A stretch of DNA of 64,000 nt, from the NCBI RefSeq assembly GCF_022539315.1, contig NC_066315.1, positions 126,887,374 through 126,951,373 on the forward strand. The letters run 5' to 3'. How positions within the stretch are numbered: the stretch's first letter is position 1; the number at the start of each line of letters is the position of its first letter. The translations under genes and the position numbers were made by a program. Below, piece by piece: positions 15,001 through 26,500 of this stretch. The notes beneath the pieces were generated by a model. That model was not told where the DNA came from and searched no databases. It worked only from the letters and a program-made list of their open reading frames with translations. This DNA comes from Serinus canaria. Taxonomy: Eukaryota > Chordata > Aves > Passeriformes > Fringillidae.

Positions 15001-18000
15001 CAGCCATGCAGTCATGAGCAGAAGTGTTAGCAGAAGTGAAGCAAGGAAAATACCATAGATTATTTATTGTAAAGTTTCTGTTCAGATGTCAGAGTACTGG
15101 ATGTGATACATGTTATGTATCAGAGTGTATTAAAAGCAGCAGCAGCTACAGCTTCATTTCTGCAAAGATGAGAGAACAGCTGATGTGTTCAAGGCTCATT
15201 TATCTGGCCCCAATACCTGCAAATACTCCTTGCATATTGGTGCATCTGTCTCAGAGGATAGATAGTTCCATAGTCTTCTGCAGTTCAATGTGTTCCTGTA
15301 AATGACATGTTGAATCAGAAAATCCTAACACTGAGCTCCCTTTCCAAGGCAATTTTCTCTTTTCTGTCTGTAGAGAGCATAGGAATACTGGTGCTTTCCA
15401 GTAAGACCCCCATTTTGATAGCTAGAGTGCAATGTTCTGCTTCATCATGTAAAGATGTGTCAATTTCAATGACAAATAAAATATCTTTGTTTTTCATGAC
15501 CCACAGCTATTCTACATATTTATTTTCCCTTTCCTTACAATATGATTTTGCAGGTAAAAAATATTAATTAAACTACTTTTGAAGATATAGATTATATATG
15601 AGCTACCTTGACTTGAAAGTAGCTCTGCCCAGCAAATGAAAATTAAAATTAATATATTCTTCACAAGAGAATTTAATTACTCATATTTTCAAAGTGATCT
15701 CACAATTCTAAAATGAGCTTTTTGATCTTTAAGAGGATGATTATCAGAAAAGACAAGCAATCACCAGTAATCACAAAAATACAGATTGCATTGTTGAACC
15801 TTTAAACTGCTATGCTGTAGCTTGGGGTGTGTGTCTTTTTGTTTCTGCTCAAGATTACTAATGATTAAATATACAGATTTTTCTCTATGTATTGATTACA
15901 GAGCAAAGGCACTGAATTTGAAAGATATGAAAGAGGTGGAATACAAATACAAAGCAGAAGATAATTGTGTAAGTTAATTTATTTTTTAACTTTCTGTTTG
16001 TGTGTGTGTTTCACTAAATCAGTTTTGTTTGTTTTCTCTAATTAGTTACCAAATCATAATCGGGGAGTCAAGGGAATGCTTTTATGATATGACCACTTGA
16101 AATCTAAAGTCAGGATAATATAATAATATTATAGTTGGCCATCAGAAACTGGATTGTTTTCATGGTTCTGCTGCTGGTCTGCAAAGCGAAGTTAGGCAAG
16201 TCCTCTTAGATTTATCTATCTTAGTTTATTTGTCATTTTTAGTTATGAATTGCTCTTTCTCAATGTTTCCTAATTCCTAAATTTAAGGAAATATCTTGCA
16301 AGGAATGGCAAGGGCAATCTGAGCAGACAGTAGCAGTCTCTGTATTATTATCACTTTTCCTAAAAGTCCTTTGGCATTTTTATCATCCCCAATCTCTTTT
16401 CTGAAACCATTTCTCTCACCAACCCCTCGTGACCAAATTATCCCAGAGGACACCACGAGGCTGGGCAAAGGGGGGTAGCACCACAAAATTGTTACAGACT
16501 GCTTCACAAATTTCATCACCCTGTGCACATGAAAAATGGATGGAAGAATCTCTCCCAAAGGCTGTGCCTTTTAAATCTGGCTTCTTACAAACTTAAACCA
16601 ACCAGTCAGATTCTTTTGGTTATTTTCATTGCAATTATCATCAAAGTTGCTTTTTGCTCAGGTCTGTGGTAAGAAGAGAAGGGTAGTGACCCAGAGAGGT
16701 GAACTCCCTCCTCCAAGATGAAATGGTAGGTCAGCAGCCAAGAGAGAAGTAGAACCATGTGTCCTCTCAGCACAGAGCCCCATCCCCAGGACACCCTGCC
16801 TTCTCCACTGTGGCAGTTTTTCCTACGTCCTTTTTCCCTTCTTAGTGCTGATGAAGGGTCTTATGTATCAGTAAACTACATGCTCAGCAGTTAGTGCTCC
16901 ACCATTAAGCAGATTAAAGAATTTATTATTTCTGGCAAATGTCTTCCACCAGAGCTATCCTGGGCTAAAAATCTGAACTTCCAAGGGCTCAAGGGCATTT
17001 ACTGTTTTGGCATGCTGAGAAACATTGGAATGTGAAAGGTGCATAAGAATGGGAAGGACTCTGAAATGTGAATGAAAAACACTGTTGTTGGGGCTGGAAG
17101 AGCTGTCAATTATTATATAACTTTTCATTTTTATTAAAAATATTATAGTAACTTTGTCAGAGATGGGTAACCAAAATTTGATTTGCTTGCTCTTTTTCAT
17201 ATCACTTCATGAAGCACTTTGTACAAATGCCTATACATTTTTTTTTTAAGCTTACTAGTCCCCTGCTTTTTTCCCCTCTTAATTCAGTAAGATTAACGCC
17301 AGGAACCTAATAACAAACTAGTGTCTGCAGACAGTGGGGAAAATAACATTATGTTAGAGAAGCAAATTGCTCAAGAGCTATTACACAAAACAAAGAAGGG
17401 AAATATGCCTTTAATTGAATTTAGAGTCACTGGGTTGCAACAGGCATTTAGGGTAATTTTTAATGCATGAATGTTAGACTGATCCAAGTTTCCCTGGTAA
17501 GTAACAGATTAGACACAAACAACAGGACTTTTAAACAAGAAAATATGCAAGCTTAATGATCTACCCTGCCATTAAGGTCTGTGGATTTATAGGGGTTATT
17601 TCATCAATATGAGAAAAGACACATTAATGTGGAAAAAATCAAAGGGTATTTAGAAGCTTATGTGAAACACATTTCATCCCAGGCGTTCACTGGCACTGAA
17701 CTCGCACCCGAGCAGAGCCAGTGCTGTGCAGAGTGCGCAGGGCAATCGCCCCGGGCCTTCCGAGGGTGGCAGGAACAGACACGTGAGATAAATTTCCTGC
17801 TTTCTTAGACAGGACACAACAAAGAGGAAGTTTCATTTTTCTCTGAACTGTTCTTGTTAACAAAGAGTCAAACCAGAGCCAGGAATAACTGGCTGGTCAA
17901 ATTTAGGCACAGTTGACCTTGTCCATTCTGGACAAAAATTATACCCAAGTCTGCCATCTGCTTGATCTGACCTTATGATTTGAGCCTTTCAAGTTTTGGA

Positions 18001-21000
18001 CCTTGTACTTATGGAAGCTTGATCATCACAGGATTTGATCTTTGCACATCAGTCTTTCTTTTTTTTTATCTCTTATCTTCTACTCTGCCATGGCACTGAA
18101 GAGTCCACTTGTCTCTACACCAAGCTGTGTATAGCATCATTTTTGTGGGAATTTGTGGGATGTCAGAGCATTTCTTCATTCAAGCTTATACCATGCTTTG
18201 TTTTGCCCTTGTTTTAGAGCTCTATTCCATACAAACTGATACATTTTAACTGCCAGTTGAGTTTTGCCACATGTCTGACTGTGGCAAAGCTCATTTGTGG
18301 TATTTACTGCAATCACATCCATAGAAAAATTGTGCAAAGTCCCTACACATAATCTGGGGCTCTTAGCCTCAGTTTGGGATGTTTAAAATGTTTCCTTTAT
18401 TCCATGGTCACTGTGGTGGTGTCTGAGAGATCATCTCATTCCCAGAAGTCTGAATAGCAGTCTACAATAAGGAGATAGTTTATGTGGTTTGTGGTTCCAT
18501 TTCTGTTATGCTTGAAAGTCTGTTGGGAAAACTGCATACCTTCAATGCAATCCCAAACAATTTTTAACTACCTAAAAAATGGTCCCTGTCAGCTCCACTT
18601 GTATTTGACTGTGACCTTTGACTGTGACTTGTTACATGACTTTTGTTAGGAAGAAAGAGTATTTTTTGACCTATATTCTCTTGCAAATTCTTGATTTTTG
18701 CTTCCATTGTCACACAACCTGTGGAAGATTGGGACTTCAGTAGAAGCAACTTCTACTGAAGTCCCAATCTTCCACACAAAACAAGTCTTTAAGCATGTCT
18801 TACTGGTGTCTAATGTATTTAAATATAAATATTAATTTTATTACTGGCTTTTGAAGATGTTTTATATGTACACCTTGGGAGTGAGAGAAATAGCACTTGT
18901 TTTGTGCAAAATGTCTCCCACTTGTACCTGGGGGTTTCAGAACATTACCTGGTGTCCTTCCAAAATTGTTCTGCTGTGTAACATTTGTGTTTTGAGCTAC
19001 ACAGTCTGACTGAATGTGCTGGTAAGCTGGTTGTAGCTTATTTAGTGAAGTGCAGAGACAGGCTCCAGGGCAACGGAGAGCTCTCGTGTAGGTTATTGCG
19101 TTGGTTGTAGAAATGTGATGGTAAAGCTTTAAATGTGCCACTCAAGGTTGATCTGGATCCATTAAGTATTTTCATGGAGAACAGTCTCTGTATTAAGGTC
19201 ATCTTCAGATGACTTAGATGAATATTGCCAGCTTTCCCCAAACCACCAGCAGTGTTTGCCCTAAATCCTTGTGTACTTTTCTCAAGATGCATTTGTCTAA
19301 TAAAATAAACTCCCTGTCTGCAAATGTTACCTTGTCAATGAGTCTGGGGTTTTTCTCCAAATTGAAGATGAACTTTTCAGCATTATGTTTATTTCATTCC
19401 CCAGGAATCACTAAAACAGGTAAAAATAGTTTCAGTCAACAGCCCATTAGTCTTTTTGAATGCCAGAAAATTTCACGCTGACCTGTTAAAGATAATCCAG
19501 AAGGATGGCATGAGCAGCCAGGTATGTGATATTGTAAACAAGGTGAGATGTGCTTTCCACTTCAGTAATCACCAGGACTGGCTTGAAGATTGTGTTTGCT
19601 TTCCTTGCACTTCTTAGAGAATGCAATCAGATACTGAAACATAAAAGAGCATAAAAGAAAGTATAAAAAAGCAACATTAGAAATTATTCATTTAGAATAA
19701 AGCTAATCCTAATCTTAATCAGATTCAATATGGACTATTTTCGTATTATTACTTGAAAATAGTATCCCTTCTATTTCTGCATGTGATCCTGTAAGAGACA
19801 TTAAAGCACTTATCCAAAACTCAAAATTTTCTAGAATAATTTACATAATCTCAGCTGATATAAGGCTGGGATTTTAGAAAGACAATGAGTAGCTACAAAT
19901 ATGCTTGAATAAAATGTAATTATTTTTTTTCCTGGAGATAAGTCCCAGAGAGATGGACACTTCTAACAGAGAGATGGACACATTTCTAACTATAAATAAT
20001 TTTGGGAGAATTAGGAAGAAAGTTACTACTTTTTTTCTCAATGGTTTCTTTTTCCTCTTTTGCACTGATTGTATTAGAAAAAGAAACAGTATACAAATTA
20101 GGTATATCACATTTTTGGAGAACATCCCTGTAAGTATAGCCTTTTCCAAGCTCATCTGCACATAACTACTGCAACATCCTGCAACACTTCCTAAAAGGGA
20201 AAAAATAAATTAAAATTTTTCTATCAGTGCCATGAAGACATTTCAAAATGATACAATGCTTACTGCAGACAATTTCATCCAGTTTGGCAAATTGGGCTGA
20301 GAAAATCTCAGCTGTGTCTTAGATGGGTTGTTAAGACAGCAACGTGTGTCTACCACCTCTGCTGTCCCTTGACAAAGAGTTGTGCTACCCATGTGTGCTT
20401 AATGGGTGGAAATTCAGCTCAGAAAATGTGATGCTTTTTTCTCTTGGTTTTGCTACGCTGACTGATTTGGATTAGTATGATAAAAAGCCTCCAAGCAGAG
20501 AGAAATTACTTAGGATTTCCATGGAAATTATTTGAGTCAATTTAATAAATTAATTTGTATGTTACTTATAAAGGAGATTTTATCCTTTGTCTTTTCTGTA
20601 AGGTACTCAGCAGTATAGCTCCTGAAACACTGTGCTTTTTTTTTTTAATTTTTTTGTTGTTGAGTAAATGTCTTTCTGTAGCACATAATGGGTGTGAAAA
20701 AAATGCAGTTTCACTTTTGTTTCTGTGCTCTGGTTCTGGTTTTAACTCATGTTTCTACTGAGAACTTACATATTGAAATAACCATTATAAAATTATCCAG
20801 ATAAATTTAATTCTTTAATAAATTTACACATCAAAACCATTCTTACTAAAATATTAGCATAGGGGATGAGAGTGCAGCAAGTAGAAAATTAATCAAAAGA
20901 TAATCTTATAATATCACTGCCAAGAATTTTTCTTGTCAAGAACATTTTTCCCATCTTTTGGCCACTTCTTAACCAATACCTGCCCAAAAGCATTGTGTCC

Positions 21001-23484
21001 AAAATATGCTTTCTAGTGAATCCTAACTTGGCAGAGGTTGAGCCAGCTAAAAAGAAATGCAAATATCAGTTTGAGCATGTATCTCAGTATTCTTCTAAAG
21101 TTATACCAGAAAATATTATACATCCAATAGGCTATTGCATTGGACATGAATTTGGAGAGAATGAGTTCACTTTAGTACTGAGAAACAGAATTCTTATGAA
21201 TTGCATTGATTTTCTCTCTTTACTGTGCAATGGATTGGTTTTTCTTGGTATGTTAATAATTTGCTGCTTTTGTTTCAGTGTGAGCAGAACACATTGCTCT
21301 GTTCATTTTCCAATGGAAGTTGCCATGGTGAGTTTATTATCTACAAATGGTGTTAAAACCAAGATGGATGTAAGTGTGCAAAATAGTTCCACATTTTTCT
21401 ATTTATTTCTAGGTGCACATAAGTTTTGTGGCAATAAATATTTTCAGTTAGACCAAACATGAATGCTAAACAGTCTTAAATTATACTAACCTTGGCCTAA
21501 TAAGTCCTGTAATTCATTCTGGTTTTTACATACTTTTTAAGATTTCAAAGGCAGGGAACCCCTTGAAAACGCCTTTTTTAGAGGAGTGGAAGGTTCTAGA
21601 GGAAGTCTCATTGCCCATCACATGGGGGTTGGAACTAGATGTTTAAAGGTCCCTTCCAACCCAAACCATCCTCTGATTCTGTGTCCCTGCTTACTGCACA
21701 GGGATGAGTGTGCCTGTAAAGAGACAGGTACACAGTGAGGGAAACACTTCCTGTATTGCTGCCTGGACTGATCTTCAGACTAGGCTGAAGAGACTGTTTT
21801 GCTAGGCCCTGGTCTTGGGGTTTTTTGCATGCAGATTTGAATGTTAGTATGAAAAAGTAAAAGTAAGATTAGAACCATGTTAAATCTTTGGGATCTTTAA
21901 AGCCACATAGGAGTAAATCTCAGAAAATGTCAACTGAATTGTTAGTGACACAATAACCACCAATATTATACAGTATATCAATACAATATATAATAAAAAC
22001 CCCTTGAGGTTTTCTTTCAATTAAGGATTAAGCTGGAAACTCCACTCTTTCCTCATTTTGTAGGACTTAAATCAAACCAGAGCACATACATTCCCATGGG
22101 AGAGCTGCAGCAACCTTTTGCAGTGGATACTTTATACAGATGACTTCATTGTGGATAGAATTAAAACAGTGTTTATTTAAAACACTTATAAGCATTTAAG
22201 CCACAGTAGAAAATCTGATTTGGAGGCTGTTGTCTGAATGTTTGCATTTGTTAACCAGACTCAGAACATTTTTATAGTACTACAGTGTTTAGTTAACTTG
22301 GGAGTGACAGAATGCTTTGTTGTAGTATAGCAACCTATGAAAATGGTTATTGAAGATTATATTGTATTTTATTGACTATATTGTAAAATACAATGTTTGA
22401 GAAGACCATATCAGTACATATTTCAGTCATCTTGAAGATGAACTGGTTTCTCATACTACAAAAGTGACAGAAAGCACAAGCCCTCTTTTCTGAATGTCTA
22501 AGACATGCCTTGAGGACTTAAATGCTGTCACTACTTACATCAACCAGTCTATGGTGATTCTTCATGGGGTCTTTTCAACAACAAACAGAGAAAAAAGAAA
22601 AATCCCTTTAAAAATAAAAGCAAAATGCTGAGCTTTAATTTTCAAGGATGGGAGCATGAGGACACAATCCTTAAGCCTTATGGCAGTTGTCCAGGAAAAC
22701 ATGGAAAAAAAAAAGTATGTCTTCATCAGAATCTTTCCTTTCTCCCTTTGGGGAATACTGTCTGTATCAGCACCAAACGAAACAGCTGCTCTGGCTCAGA
22801 CCACTGATCCAAAGAGGGCGCAGGTCTTTACCTATCCCCCCATTTAGAGGCCAGGCAGCCTCTCCTGCAATTCAGGATGCAGCAGGGAATTATTACACTG
22901 AGCCGGGAAGATCACATGAACCCTTCCTGCGTTTCTATCACAGTAATTTTCAGGAGGTTCCCTCTAAAACCCTATATTTTTGCTTGTATTCATGTATGTT
23001 GGACAGAACAGAGACAGTAAATATCTGGAAATGCAAGTCCGAAAATCTTTGCTTTTGGGCTACGGTTGGAAAAGAATTACCACCGTTATAAATTTACATC
23101 ATGAGGAAATTCCAAGTCCCCTCAACAGTTAAAAATCTTTGCCTCTGCTCTGCCAAAGCCATTTATCTTAACTCATCTTTACAATCAGAATTCCTTTCTT
23201 TCATAGTTTTCTTTTTTTTTTCAGTTGTGTGCATTATGATAACAAACATTTGTTCACAGAACAATATAAATGAGATGTGCATTATTTCCTAGCTTTCCCT
23301 TTATGAACGCCAGGAATCATTTATCTATGTGCTAGTTCAGGATGCATTTAGAACAGAGTGTGTTTTGATTTAGCACAAGATGGCCTGAGGTTGAAGAATG
23401 AGTATAAGAATTTTGCAAATCTTACCAACACAATTTTCTTCTCCAGCATCATTATGTAACTGTGTATTAAAAACAAAACAAAAC

Positions 23485-23515
<31 letters not shown>

Positions 23516-23518
23516 AAC

Positions 23519-23549
<31 letters not shown>

Positions 23550-26500
23550 CAAAAACCAAAACCCAAGCAAAACCAGCACAGTAAAACCTTAGTAAAATTA
23601 AATATTCCACTTTACATACATTTCTTCCTTATGGGTGAATGTTAAGTAAAACCATAGGCAGGTGTTTTGGGACTATGGAAAACAGTATTATATCAGAACT
23701 TAAAAGAAAAATAGATATATTTTCTGTTTAGACCATGAAAAATCTTCCAAAAAAGAGCAGAAGACTCAATAAGAAATTCAAATTTGAAGAAAAAATTGCT
23801 TAATTCTTGAGACACTGTTGCTGCCTAAAACATCTCCATTAATATATTCTGTCTGTCATCACTTCTTTCCATTGCCCTAAAAGTTCTTCATTTGTTCTTC
23901 TAAAACAAGGCACTTGCTTGCCTGATACCCAGCACATAACAATAAAAACTTTATTGTGATAGTTTGAGCTTATTTTGTTGAGCTATAGTCATTTTTATAC
24001 CCATTTCTTGAGTATTCTCCTTTTAATGAAAGGTTTTCATTTACCAAATGTGTAGGTGAGTTGGCGCAGCCATGTCACAGTGAGCGACATGTTTTGATAT
24101 TAGACTGCAGTGGACTGAATTTTTTTGACTACACTGGAGTCTCCGTGCTTCTTCAGGTATTCATGACACTAAAAACATTCTGTATATGTTATAATTATAC
24201 ATATGAGTTATTGGGGCAGCTACTAGTCACTCCACCTATGTTACTGGATAAATCTTTCATTCATAGAAAAGATGAACACAGATTTGGTATTAAATTGTAC
24301 CATGTTTATATATAAAATTACATTAAAATATTTCTAAATATTTTGGGTAACAGAGCAAATCTTCATATCTATGTGTAATGAAGAGGGGCTTTGGAACTTT
24401 TTTTTTTTTTTTTTTTAAAGTTGACCCTGCCATGTCAGTTGTAGACACAAGTAAATTTACTGCTTTAAAATTTCAGCTTTAATTCTGTGATTTTATCTGT
24501 ATATTCTACTGTTTACTAAGCCAGAGGTCGAAACATGATCTCCATCCTTTTTCCTGCGGGCAACATATGTCGCAGACTGGGTTCAGGCAGTGCAGGAGTT
24601 CCAAGATGCTCCCAGAAGAAAAAACCCAGCAGTCACTGGTTACTGTGGTGAATGGAATTGAGTCCAGATGGTGGCTGGCCACAATTGCTCTTCCCTTGGG
24701 GCCAGTCCTGTTTAATATCTTTGATGATGACTTGGACAAGGGGATTGAGTGCACCCTCAGTCAATTTGCAGAAGAGACCAAGCTGGGTGGGAGTGTTGAT
24801 CTGCTGGAGGGCAGGAAGGCTCTGCAGAGGGGTCTGGGCAGGCTGGATCAGTGGGCCAAAGACAGCTGTGTGAGATTCAGCAAGGCAAAGTGCTGGGTCC
24901 TGCATTCAGGTCACAACAACCCCAGGTGTTACCCTGGGTGGTGCTACAGGCTGGGGCAGAGTGGATGGGAAGACACGGATGGACTTGGCAATGCCAAGTT
25001 AGTGCTTGGACTCAATGATCTTAAAGGTCCTTTCCAACCTAAACAATTCTATGAGTCTATGGTTCCACATAACAAGCAGTTCTATATCGTGGATAAAAAA
25101 TGATGTTCAAAAGCTGTTTCTTACACTTCCATCAGATCTGGACTTTAAAAGTTTTGTAGTGAGTACAGAGTTAAGTGGGTATGGAAGACTTGATTTGCAT
25201 AATTTTTCTGAGTAAGATAAAGGACTAGATTTGAACTTGGGTCTTGGCCCAGACCTCTTGTTGCCCAAACAATTTTCTCAATTTACTGCAGTGTTTTCAC
25301 AGTGAAGTAAGTGCTGCCTTAAAATATTTTAAATTAAAACTACACATTTAGGCAAAGATATAATGAAAAAGAAAACTGGAAAAATAATAGTGGGAGTGAC
25401 TATTAGCTATCCTTTTGAAAGAGAAGGCATTCAATATTGTATTAGTTGAAAAACTTATGAAACTGATTATCAAAAGGTTTTAGAGACCTCCAAATTACAA
25501 ATTATGTCAAAGAAGTGTTTGACAAATTTGTGAGACGTAAGTCTGGCATGGGCTGTAAAGTGCACAGGTTGGTAGTGCAGCCTCTGAATAAACAGTTGGT
25601 CCAAAACCAACTTACATCTCCTCCTACCAAGAGGACCATACACTTGTTACACTCCTTCCCAAAAGATCATCACTGAAGTCAGAGATGGAGGATTTTTGAA
25701 CTGAGTGAAATTTTTGCTTTATTTTAAAAACAGAATATTCTGATGGGGTTCTCACTGAATCTTCTCTCAGAATTTTTCTACTTCACATGGATTATTTAAA
25801 CATTTTTTGAAGCAGAAATTGTTTTGGATATTCCCCACTTGGCAGAAAATGCCCTACTCTGCTTTTAGAGTTATTTTCTTTTATTTTTTTTTTTTTTGCT
25901 TCTTTCCTTTTTTTTTTTTTTTTTTTTTGGTTTGGTTTGGTTTGGTTTGGTTTTGTTTTCTATCTTATTAATATTTTGTCTCTGGGGAGTTGAACATTTT
26001 CAAAGAAAGAACAAAGAACAATTTACTGCTGAATGCAGCATGATAGTTATGGTGCTTTTTTGATACAAGTCTCAAAGTTTCCTAGGTCTGAGTCCTGTCT
26101 GTGTGGACTGGTAGTAAGCATATGGTAAGAACATGGGAAAACACGCTGAAAAAAGAGAAATAGAAATAATGCCCCTAAAAAATACAGTCAGAAATTGTAA
26201 ACTTTTTAATCAAATTCAGTTTTAATTCTCAGCAGAGCTGTAGAGCACTGTGAAGAGGTGGCAGGAAATAAATGTGGCTTGGTGATGTTTGCATTATAGA
26301 AGGGCTCGCTCTGGTGGCTGCTGGCAGTACAGCTGCTGCAGCAGCACTCCGGGCTCTGCCTACCTTGAATATGGGCTTTTGGTGACCTGTCTTCTCTGTT
26401 GGTATTTTAAACAGGTTTTTAAAAAAATTTCTTGTTTTCAAACACAGATTTACGTGGACTGTAAAACCAGATACATTGATGTGTTGCTAGCACACTGCAA

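Larger units (their letters stand above)
15969..19404 (+). other. SLC26A7 intron (window intron 6)
   Basis: GT-AG, phase 0, 3436 bases. It contains a CpG-bearing GC patch (about 17680-17780), a 13-bp tandem pair (18604-18629) and the long perfect palindrome at 18720-18776. No LINE or LTR fragment was recognised. Confidence 0.8.
21328..24055 (+). other. SLC26A7 intron (window intron 8)
   Basis: GT-AG, phase 1, 2728 bases. It contains a sense CR1 tail (21605-21683), an 11-bp-arm hairpin (22361-22394) and the AAAAC satellite-like tract (23469-23562). Confidence 0.82.
24157..26447 (+). other. SLC26A7 intron (window intron 9)
   Basis: GT-AG, phase 0, 2291 bases. It contains a T20 run (24399-24418), a sense CR1 piece with reverse-transcriptase coding sequence (24525-25062) and a long T-rich/TTTGG tract (25872-25960). 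Confidence 0.85.

Noticed and set aside
20995..21462. 155-codon open frame spanning an SLC26A7 exon
   Set aside because: It reads a different frame through intron on both sides of the real 49-base exon. Splice sites and homology define the smaller exon 21279-21327.
23348..23566. Phenylalanine-rich open frames on the - strand
   Set aside because: These are artefacts of the AAAAC simple repeat.
24567..25103. 178-codon open frame as a host gene
   Set aside because: The content is CR1 reverse transcriptase with a changed catalytic pair, so it is a LINE remnant and not a host gene.
26325..26350. GCTGCTGCAGCAGC palindrome as a trinucleotide-repeat locus
   Set aside because: Too few units to be an expanded repeat. 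The self-complementarity follows from the CTG/CAG composition.
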